In this document: in pieces, positions 1-5,888 of the stretch
Position numbering within the stretch: the stretch's first letter is position 1
How the letters are laid out: each line of letters starts with the position of its first letter
Assembly (NCBI GenBank): GCA_002413665.1
Contig: DHXK01000278.1
Coordinates: 346 to 6,233, forward strand
DNA from: Legionellales bacterium UBA5158
GTDB taxonomy: Bacteria > Pseudomonadota > Gammaproteobacteria > DSM-16500
DNA length: 5,888 bases
Direction: 5' to 3'
Notes under the pieces: model-generated
What the model was told of the DNA's origin: nothing
The model's database searches: none
Seen by the model: only the letters and a program-made list of their open reading frames with translations
Made by a program: the position numbers and the translations under genes

Positions 1-2
1 AA

Positions 3-3000
3 ATGATGTCTGAAAAAGAATCCAACCTAGCAGTAGAAGATATCGATGATAACGATCTCGACGCATTTTTAAAAAAATATAATATCAGTGTTAAACATCT
101 AAGTTGGCCTGCATCTCCAGTCCTAGATAAAGAAGACATGCCACGACATGAATTAATTGCATCTGTCTGGGGTGGAAATAACGAGAGCATTTTAAATAGA
201 GATTTTGAATTCTATAATGAAAATAAAATATTTAAAACTGAGGAAGCTTATAAACTTAGAGAAGCTGGAATTGCCGAATTCAATGACTGTAAAAAAACGA
301 TTAGCGACGCTCATCAACTAATAATTCCAAACATAGCACATCAATTGAAAGCACCAGATGCTAATGCGCTTGCTTTTTGTGTTGATTCTGCCCTGCAAAT
401 TAATATTATTGGCTCCGCAGGTAAGCCTATCAAAAATTTTCCGGTAACTCTTAGAAACACCTTAGACACCATGGGAAAAACGGTTAGAGTCACTGACAAT
501 AATACAGGTTTACTAATCGACACTCCTTTAATTGCAAGCTTAAATCCGATTCTAAATCGTATATCACATGAAACTTTTTTGGAATTTGAACGTAGTAAGC
601 TTAAAACCATGTGGGTTAATAAAATGACTCCGTTGTGCCAAGCTAGTGATTCTGAGGGAAAGACAGTCAATAGTTTTAAAAGCCTTAATAATGAAAATTT
701 TAGTTTTGGCTATATCAGTAAAAATAGTAATGTAGATTCTGAACCGGGGCCAAATGACTGGTTGAAAACGATACTTGAAAATCTGACTAATGAAAAAAAC
801 CAAGAAAAAAAACATCATACTATTTTCATTAGAAAAACTGGTGATAATTTTCCAACTCTTGAAACGGATTTAGCACAAATAGAAAAACAGGATAAATTGC
901 TTCATAAAGAATATAAACACATAATAGATCAGGCTGAAAAAATATTGGGTACATTCGACAGTAAATTAAAAAAAATTAAAAAAGAATTTGATTCAGCTTC
1001 AGGGCCAGTCAAAAAAAATAAAATAGCACCCTCACCTGAAGACTTAACTAAACTAGCTAAGGATTGTCTTGCTGCAGAGAAATTATATGCGGTTGAATTA
1101 TTAAAATACAAAGATATTATAAAGCAGAATAAGAAGTTAAAGGCGAAACAAGCAGCGGTATACGAAGCTCAAAAGATTTTGCGAGAATTGAATAATACAG
1201 GTGCGAATATAATCTTCGTCGAGTCGTTAGATCAAGAAATTTTATGGGGTGGATTGATAGGTAGTGATTATCCAGCTGTTACTGGAGAAGGGACTGTCAT
1301 CGAAGCTTTATCCTATGGAGTTAAACCTTTTATTATGACGCCAGAACACATGACATCATTCAGAGAGCAGATTTATAATGATAAACCGTTACTGCTACCG
1401 AGCAACTGTTTGCTAGACAGAGTTGAGAGCCAACTTAGTCTAGCAGTAGCCGTTGCTGAAAATATTAAGAAAGGCAATACCTTGATCGAAGAGAATCATG
1501 ATATCGTAATCGCCCAAAAAGCCAACATAGATCATCAAATTAAAACAGCGGAAGATTATAAACAAATATTAACTAATTTAAAAAATACTATAGCTAATCC
1601 ACAAGTAATTGAAAAATTATTTAAACCCATTACAAATCTATTATTTAACCCTGAATTTAGTCCTGAAGCTCGCAAAAAGATAATCACTAGTATTGATGAA
1701 ATAGAACCAAAAGAATCAGTTGTTTTTTCAAAAAAGTTATTATCACAAATTGACAAAATAGTTATAAAAGAATTTGCCCAAATTCCGTATTATAGTTTAG
1801 GTCTTAGCTACCAACCTAAAAACAATATTGATAATCGACAGAACTACATATTGGCTGGATATCCCGGAGCAATAAAAGCTAATTTACAATTGATCAGAAC
1901 TGCATTCGATAAAATTACTATAGAGCCGGAACTTTCTTATGGCTCTACTTATTGGAATGATCTCGATACGTTAGATCAACAACTTGTTCAAATTTTAAAT
2001 ATAACTAAACAAAGGCAGGATTTGTTTGATGAACTTTACCCACCACAATGGTTAGATGATGCCTACTCATTACAAATGAATTTATTATATTTAAAAGGAG
2101 AACTTTTAAAGACATATAGTAAAGATAACCCCCCCCCTAAATTTGAAGATGGTGTATTGGTTAGCGATGATGTCGATGATAGATTAGTTGACGCAACATT
2201 ATTGCAAAGAAGGTTTGAATGGGAAAAACAAATCGACACATTTATAAAAATAAATTCAACTGAAAATCAATTGGTAGTAATAAATAATTTGTCTCAATCA
2301 TTATGTAATCATGAACCATTTGATAAAAATATAATTTTTAAACAAATTTCTGATAGCTTAAAATCACTGTTGAATCTTTCCTATGAATATCAACGTAACA
2401 GATTATTGTTAATATTAAGAGGTATGCTTTTACAATTAGGTAGATTTGACAAAACCTTAGTAACAGAAATAGTAAACATGTATTTGAAATTAGTAGACAA
2501 AATAGATTTAAATAAAAAGGGTGACGGATACCCAGAATATATATTTAGAATATATAACCTTAAGATGGAATTGCTTTTTCCTAATTTAAAAGCTAATGAT
2601 AAACTACGAGAAGCAGCCAATTTTTTCTTCCCCATTATTCAGTGTGGTAATATAAAAAATCTAATAAATGGGTTAAATGATATGTTTAAATCAGTAACCT
2701 TAGGATCTGAACAGATTGAAATAGCTAAACATATATTAAATTTTTTACCCATTACTAATTTACCAGTTGAGTATAAAAAAGCCTTGGATCTCGCTATTGT
2801 TGCAATTTCTAAATCATCAATCAAAACTAAAAAATTAATTGATTTACCTGAAGTTAAAAAATTAATGATAGCTATGAATTCAATATTGGCTAAGCACAAA
2901 GTGAAGAAGGTTGCTGCTGCAGCCAGTTCTTCATCAGGTAGTGCTTACACAGTTCCAATAATGCGAACATCAAATCATACTCCCCTAGTTCTTTCTGACG

Positions 3001-3389
3001 AGTTGAGACTTAGATTTAAAAACCTTACACTTAAGAGAGATGAATTTCATAAAGCATTAAATATAAGTAACAGTCTTGATGATTTAAGTAAATTACAAGA
3101 AATGTTTGGAATTATTTATAAAGACATCGTTTCTTTAAAAGCTAATTTAGGAAAATTTGCAGAAGATACTGAATGGAAAGAATTCAATGACTCAATCACA
3201 GAATTACAAAAAAATTACAAAATTAAAAAGGAAACAATTACTAATGCTAATGCTCAAATAACTGAACCAGCAGCAGCCTCCGCATCTTCTGCACCATGGT
3301 TATTCTCTAACCTAAGAAGAAGCCCAAGTAAGGATTCAACGCCTGCTGATAAGTTAGAGAATGTAACAGCAAAATCGAATAAAAAATAA
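3..3389 (+). CDS. Large multidomain protein with GT-B glycosyltransferase-like segment and C-terminal helical module (effector-like)
   Basis: I do not recognise this gene by name. The frame opens with two consecutive ATG codons at 3 and 6. Only two bases lie upstream, so no ribosome binding site is visible and the true start could lie outside the window. The product (about 1128 residues) has an acidic N-terminus, no signal peptide and no membrane segment, so it is probably soluble. Residues about 285-395 are rich in Lys, Glu and Leu and look coiled-coil. Residues about 401-449 read as strand, helix, then SDYPAVTGEGT, EALSYG and KPFI. This resembles the C-terminal Rossmann half of GT-B glycosyltransferases, where a Gly/Thr-containing loop and a following Glu commonly bind the nucleotide sugar. 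Residues about 514-1080 form a helical module shared with the next gene, with GYPG at 619-622 and a strongly conserved block at 717-739. Ser/Ala-rich linkers lie at 971-981 and 1088-1098, and the last 30 residues are polar. A sugar-transferring secreted effector is plausible but unproven. The CDS itself is certain. Confidence 0.93.
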   Translation: MMSEKESNLAVEDIDDNDLDAFLKKYNISVKHLSWPASPVLDKEDMPRHELIASVWGGNNESILNRDFEFYNENKIFKTEEAYKLREAGIAEFNDCKKTISDAHQLIIPNIAHQLKAPDANALAFCVDSALQINIIGSAGKPIKNFPVTLRNTLDTMGKTVRVTDNNTGLLIDTPLIASLNPILNRISHETFLEFERSKLKTMWVNKMTPLCQASDSEGKTVNSFKSLNNENFSFGYISKNSNVDSEPGPNDWLKTILENLTNEKNQEKKHHTIFIRKTGDNFPTLETDLAQIEKQDKLLHKEYKHIIDQAEKILGTFDSKLKKIKKEFDSASGPVKKNKIAPSPEDLTKLAKDCLAAEKLYAVELLKYKDIIKQNKKLKAKQAAVYEAQKILRELNNTGANIIFVESLDQEILWGGLIGSDYPAVTGEGTVIEALSYGVKPFIMTPEHMTSFREQIYNDKPLLLPSNCLLDRVESQLSLAVAVAENIKKGNTLIEENHDIVIAQKANIDHQIKTAEDYKQILTNLKNTIANPQVIEKLFKPITNLLFNPEFSPEARKKIITSIDEIEPKESVVFSKKLLSQIDKIVIKEFAQIPYYSLGLSYQPKNNIDNRQNYILAGYPGAIKANLQLIRTAFDKITIEPELSYGSTYWNDLDTLDQQLVQILNITKQRQDLFDELYPPQWLDDAYSLQMNLLYLKGELLKTYSKDNPPPKFEDGVLVSDDVDDRLVDATLLQRRFEWEKQIDTFIKINSTENQLVVINNLSQSLCNHEPFDKNIIFKQISDSLKSLLNLSYEYQRNRLLLILRGMLLQLGRFDKTLVTEIVNMYLKLVDKIDLNKKGDGYPEYIFRIYNLKMELLFPNLKANDKLREAANFFFPIIQCGNIKNLINGLNDMFKSVTLGSEQIEIAKHILNFLPITNLPVEYKKALDLAIVAISKSSIKTKKLIDLPEVKKLMIAMNSILAKHKVKKVAAAASSSSGSAYTVPIMRTSNHTPLVLSDELRLRFKNLTLKRDEFHKALNISNSLDDLSKLQEMFGIIYKDIVSLKANLGKFAEDTEWKEFNDSITELQKNYKIKKETITNANAQITEPAAASASSAPWLFSNLRRSPSKDSTPADKLENVTAKSNKK
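1542..3231 (+). repeat. Module copy A of a tandem coding duplication (inside the first gene)
   Basis: This segment encodes residues about 514-1090 of the first protein and is paralogous to 3492-5180. The copies are collinear, with an offset of about 1950 bases, and differ by small insertions or deletions as well as substitutions. Protein similarity runs through the Ser/Ala-rich linker to a shared WKEF motif near the C-terminus. The left edge coincides with a drop in G+C content. The limits are judged by eye and may be off by a few tens of bases. Confidence 0.85.
2129..2137 (+). repeat. C9 mononucleotide tract inside the first gene (slippage-prone site)
   Basis: Nine consecutive C residues fall in the codons for N709, P710, P711 and P712 of the first protein, in an otherwise AT-rich region. 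The paralogue encodes the same DNPPPK residues at 4074-4091 with its run broken to five C, so the protein does not require the homopolymer. Adding one C would give TAA directly after the three prolines (712 residues). Losing one C would give a tag at about 2192-2194 (about 727 residues). Either change would keep the glycosyltransferase-like part and remove most of the shared module. Phase variation is inferred and not shown. Confidence 0.8.
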
Positions 3390-3485
3390 CTAAGGGTCTT
3401 TTAAATACATTTACCTTTCGTGAAGCAACAAAATATTTGTTTAATATATCAATACCAATTAATTTAATTATAGAGCCACCTAATT
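3390..3485 (+). other. AT-rich spacer between the two tandem genes
   Basis: The 96-base spacer has no clear hairpin with a T-run after the first stop codon, so I see no convincing intrinsic terminator here. A TTGTTT at 3437-3442 followed 17 bases later by TAATTT (3460-3465) is only a poor match to a sigma-70 promoter in such AT-rich DNA. The only Shine-Dalgarno-like element is GAG at 3473-3475, ten bases before the ATG. Read-through from the first gene is as likely as a separate promoter. Confidence 0.5.
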
Positions 3486-5264
3486 ATGTTAAAAACTTTC
3501 GAAGAATTTAAATTATTATTAATCAATTTAAAAAATAAAATTGATCATGGACAAGAAATTGATGCACAATCTTTTCAGGAAATTACAATATTACTATCTA
3601 ATCCTCAATATAGTTCTGACACACGCAAAAAAATAATTACTGCTATTGATAGTCAACAGCAAGATTCAGATGTTTTTTCAGTTCAATTGCTAGCACAACT
3701 TGATAGAATTGCCACAAATAAATTTATTGACAACGTTGATTTTAATTTAGGTCTTAGTTATCAACCTCAAAACAATAATATTAATAATTGTCACAGCTAC
3801 ATTTTTGCGGGATATCCAGGAGCAATAAGATCTAATTTACAATTGATCAGAAGCGCTTTAGATAAAATTTCTAAAGAGAAGGAAATTTCTTATGGCTCTA
3901 CTAATTGGAATGATCTCGATACGTTAGATCAACAAATTTATCATATTTTCAATATAACTGAACAAAGACAGGATTTGTTTGAAGAACTGTACTCACCACT
4001 AAGATTAGACGCCTGTTCATTACAAGTAACCTTATTGAAATTGAAATCACATCATTTAAAATCCTATGTTAATGATAATCCTCCCCCTAAATTAGAAGAC
4101 GGTGTATTGGTTAGCGATGATATCGATGATAGATTAGTTGACGCAACATTATTGCAAAGAAGGTTTGAAATGGAAAAACAAACTGACATGATTATAAGAA
4201 GATGTTCAACTGAAAATCACTTGTGTAGTGCAATAAGTAACTTGGCTCACTCATTAAAAGATCATGCAACTTTCGATAAAACAACTATTTTCAAACAAAT
4301 TTCTAATAGCTTAAAATCACTTTTGAGTCTTCCTTATATGTATCAATATGACAGATTATTGTTACTCCTAAGAGATGTGCTTTTGCAATTAGGTCGATTT
4401 GACAAAACCTTAGTAACAGTAATAGTAAACATTTATTTGAATTTAGTAGATAAAACCCAACAAAATGAAAAAGGTGTCGGATATTCAGATTATCTATTTA
4501 GGATATATTACATCAAGATGGTATTGCTTTTTCCAAATTTAAAAGCGAATGATATAATACCAATGTCCTCAAAATATTTTTTCGCCATTATTGAAAGTGA
4601 TAGTTTTGCTGAACTAATTAAAAATTTAAATAAAATGTTTAACGCCGTAACCTTAGACTCAGATTATATTGAAATAACTAAACATACTTTGAATTTTTTA
4701 CCCTTAGAAAATGTATCAGCTCAATTTAGAAATGTCTTGGCTTTAGCAATAGATGCAATTCAGCCATCCAAGACTACAACTACTTTAAAATTAATTGATT
4801 TAAATGAAATTAAACATTTAATGTCAATTCTCAATGATGCATTATTGCAGGAACAAAATGTAAAGATGGTTGCTTCTGCATCCAGCGCTTCCTCTAGTAG
4901 TTCATCAACAGATTCAATAATGCGAATGACAAATAAGCCGAAGTATTTTCTTTCTGATGAATTAAGAAGCCGATTTAAAAATCTAAAGCTTGAAAGGGAT
5001 GATTTTAAGTCCGCATTAATTAAGAGTGCTAATCTTGATGACTTAAATAAATTACAAGAGATGTGGGAAAAACTACATAAAGAACTTTCTTCTTTGGTAG
5101 CTAAAGTAGGAGAATATACGAAAGATCCTGAATGGAAAGAATTCAAAGATTCCATCCAAGAATTAAAAGTTTTAAACAAAAAGCTAAGAGACAAAGCTAA
5201 AAAGGTAGTTAAAATTGAGGCCGCAGATCAAATAAATGATAACAGCCCACGCAATAATAAATGA
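3486..5264 (+). CDS. Paralogue of the C-terminal module of the upstream gene, lacking the GT-like part
   Basis: The 592-residue product aligns almost end to end with residues about 514-1080 of the upstream protein. By eye about two thirds of residues match in the best block, and fewer match elsewhere. It begins inside the homology (KTFEEF against KTAEDY), so it has neither the coiled-coil nor the glycosyltransferase-like half. Shared landmarks are GYPG at 109-112, the SYGST and WNDLDTLDQQ motifs, GVLVSDD and DATLLQRRFE within 206-228, a Ser/Ala-rich linker at about 463-475 and a charged, probably coiled C-terminal end. The ATG at 3486 is the first possible ATG, because an in-frame TAG lies at 3471-3473. 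A weak GAG at 3473-3475 is the only Shine-Dalgarno candidate. No signal peptide or membrane segment is seen. It lies 96 bases downstream on the same strand, so co-transcription is possible. Function is unknown. It could be a partner or competitor of the larger protein, or a duplication product still kept open by selection. Confidence 0.92.
   Translation: MLKTFEEFKLLLINLKNKIDHGQEIDAQSFQEITILLSNPQYSSDTRKKIITAIDSQQQDSDVFSVQLLAQLDRIATNKFIDNVDFNLGLSYQPQNNNINNCHSYIFAGYPGAIRSNLQLIRSALDKISKEKEISYGSTNWNDLDTLDQQIYHIFNITEQRQDLFEELYSPLRLDACSLQVTLLKLKSHHLKSYVNDNPPPKLEDGVLVSDDIDDRLVDATLLQRRFEMEKQTDMIIRRCSTENHLCSAISNLAHSLKDHATFDKTTIFKQISNSLKSLLSLPYMYQYDRLLLLLRDVLLQLGRFDKTLVTVIVNIYLNLVDKTQQNEKGVGYSDYLFRIYYIKMVLLFPNLKANDIIPMSSKYFFAIIESDSFAELIKNLNKMFNAVTLDSDYIEITKHTLNFLPLENVSAQFRNVLALAIDAIQPSKTTTTLKLIDLNEIKHLMSILNDALLQEQNVKMVASASSASSSSSSTDSIMRMTNKPKYFLSDELRSRFKNLKLERDDFKSALIKSANLDDLNKLQEMWEKLHKELSSLVAKVGEYTKDPEWKEFKDSIQELKVLNKKLRDKAKKVVKIEAADQINDNSPRNNK
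3492..5180 (+). repeat. Module copy B of the tandem coding duplication (nearly the whole second gene)
   Basis: This is the paralogue of 1542-3231 and takes up almost all of the second gene. Two DNA stretches are far more similar to copy A than the rest. Bases 3886-3935 match 1933-1982 with one difference, and 4101-4182 match 2151-2232 with three differences, including 47 identical bases at 4123-4169. Most of the remaining alignment is clearly diverged, so the duplication is not recent unless these blocks alone were exchanged. Confidence 0.85.
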
Positions 5265-5267
5265 TAA
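5231..5267 (+). repeat. 12-base direct repeat flanking the stop of the second gene
   Basis: AATAAATGATAA occurs at 5231-5242 and again at 5256-5267, 25 bases apart. The second copy spans the TGA stop codon (5262-5264) of the second gene. It may be a small local duplication or a chance match in AT-rich sequence. No further copies were seen, so it does not look like an iteron array. Confidence 0.45.
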
Positions 5268-5293
5268 TAACATAAAAGATTACCTGGACGATC

Positions 5294-5322
5294 AATTATG
5301 GATTAGACCTAAATCCATGATT
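5294..5322 (+). terminator. Candidate hairpin between the convergent genes
   Basis: Bases 5294-5304 can pair with 5312-5322 to give an 11-base-pair stem with one G-U pair and a 7-base loop (AGACCTA). It begins 30 bases after the second gene's stop codon, a normal place for a terminator. The stem is AT-rich and only two further T follow it, so it is a weak intrinsic terminator at best. On the minus strand the G-U pair becomes an A-C mismatch and no T-run follows, so it suits the plus-strand transcript better. Confidence 0.3.
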
Positions 5323-5401
5323 TTAGATCAGTTGATAAAACTCATCTATTACCGTTATTTATATCCAAAGTGTCCGCGGGCTTTCCATCGCCTGATGATG
5401 A

Positions 5402-5888
5402 TTATCTTGAACAAAGAATATTCATGTCGCTACACAATAACTGAAGCTGAGATTGCATTTGTTCGCAAGTTTTTTCACTGACAGTATGAGATTCCGAAAG
5501 TGCATAGAATTTTTCTCTTTGCCTGATTAATTGGTCCTGCGCTATCTTGAGCTCTGATTTCAATTGCTGCTTTTGCTGTTCATGCTGATGTTGATCATTT
5601 AAGCGTTGTTCTCTTGCTGATTCTCGGTAATGTTCAAGATTTTCTTGCGATTGTTTTTGAAGCTGATGTAACTCATTAATACGTTCTTGTTTATCTTGTA
5701 ATTGCTGTAACAAACCATCAAGCTTAATACTCAGCATCGCGTTTTCTTTCTGCGAAAATTCTAGCGTTTGATCTAATGTAAGCTTTTCATTGACTAGCTC
5801 GTTTTTCTCAAGCGTCCATTGATCAAACATTTTCTGCCAACGCTGATTATTCTTCTTATATTTTTCCCCCTGTGTCAGGATAGATGTC
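5402..5888 (-). CDS. KfrA-like coiled-coil protein, C-terminal part (start outside window)
   Basis: The minus-strand frame is open from the right edge of the window to a TAA at 5404-5402. The 161 codons visible are therefore the C-terminal part of a longer protein. An ATG at 5830-5828 is in frame, but the frame stays open upstream of it (reading TSILTQGEKYKKNNQRWQK), so it is unlikely to be the start. The visible protein is one long hydrophilic coiled coil rich in Gln, Glu, Lys and Leu, with blocks such as KQERINEL, EHYRESAREQR and KSELKIAQDQLIRQREK. This pattern fits KfrA-type plasmid and integrative-element proteins, which carry an N-terminal helix-turn-helix DNA-binding domain followed by a long coiled coil. 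The DNA-binding domain would lie beyond the window and cannot be confirmed. The gene converges on the preceding plus-strand gene and some stretches are richer in G+C (26 of 60 bases at 5521-5580). Another coiled-coil protein is the main alternative. Confidence 0.6.
   Translation of the reverse strand, partial: TSILTQGEKYKKNNQRWQKMFDQWTLEKNELVNEKLTLDQTLEFSQKENAMLSIKLDGLLQQLQDKQERINELHQLQKQSQENLEHYRESAREQRLNDQHQHEQQKQQLKSELKIAQDQLIRQREKFYALSESHTVSEKTCEQMQSQLQLLCSDMNILCSR

Noticed and set aside
961..1022. A8 runs in the first gene as frameshift or phase-variation sites
   Set aside because: Lys-rich coding in AT-rich DNA produces many such runs throughout both genes, and none stands out as the C9 tract does.
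3383..3511. A 42-codon open stretch across the spacer between the tandem genes (contains REATKYLFN and IIEPPNYV), in a different frame from both genes
   Set aside because: It has no start codon and shows no similarity to the first gene upstream of the module. Its length is within chance, so it is not called a gene remnant, although decayed coding sequence cannot be ruled out.
4760..5194. A 144-codon minus-strand frame opposite the end of the second gene
   Set aside because: It is a shadow of a well-supported coding gene, with a Ser/Phe/Leu-rich product typical of the antisense of Lys/Glu-rich sequence and no similarity to the antisense of the other copy that would suggest selection.
5367..5384. 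CCGCGG-centred near-palindrome AAAG ... CTTT as a terminator for the KfrA-like gene
   Set aside because: The arms do not line up without a two-base bulge and no T-run follows on the minus strand.
5371..5404. Possible frameshift continuation of the KfrA-like protein past its stop at 5404-5402
   Set aside because: The three minus-strand frames beyond the stop all end within about 21 codons and give no coiled-coil-like sequence, so there is no sign of a broken C-terminus.
5236..5481. An 81-codon plus-strand reading frame overlapping the end of the second gene and the end of the KfrA-like gene
   Set aside because: It starts inside the second gene, its only GAGG is 15 bases upstream, its last third lies antisense to the coiled-coil gene, and the product is not recognisable. 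A small gene here is not excluded but is unsupported.

Overview
The window looks like an accessory region of an AT-rich gammaproteobacterium of the Legionella/Coxiella type. This rests on three things: low G+C, very large proteins rich in Lys, Asn, Ile and Ser with no signal peptide or membrane segment, and a KfrA-like coiled-coil gene of the kind carried by plasmids and integrative elements. The host assignment is an inference and no gene here proves it.

Layout. From the left edge, a plus-strand gene (3-3389) encodes about 1128 residues. Its N-terminal half contains a charged coiled-coil stretch, followed by a segment (about residues 400-450) that resembles the nucleotide-sugar-binding half of GT-B glycosyltransferases. 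Its C-terminal half (from about residue 514) is a mostly helical module. After a 96-base gap a second plus-strand gene (3486-5264) encodes 592 residues and consists almost only of a diverged copy of that module, so the two genes are tandem paralogues, one with and one without the putative catalytic part. A 137-base spacer with a candidate hairpin follows. A convergent minus-strand gene then runs off the right edge (5402-5888); it is the C-terminal part of a Gln-rich coiled-coil protein that I read as KfrA-like.

How they may work together. The first two genes look like a pair of large, soluble, multidomain proteins whose shared module may bind the same partner or target. The full-length one may also modify it. 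A secreted effector role fits the style of these proteins but is not shown by the sequence. The KfrA-like gene suggests the pair sits on or beside a mobile element.

The most notable details are a run of nine C inside the first gene, where gaining or losing one base ends the protein soon after; a sharp drop in G+C at the point where the shared module begins; and two stretches kept almost identical at DNA level between otherwise diverged copies.
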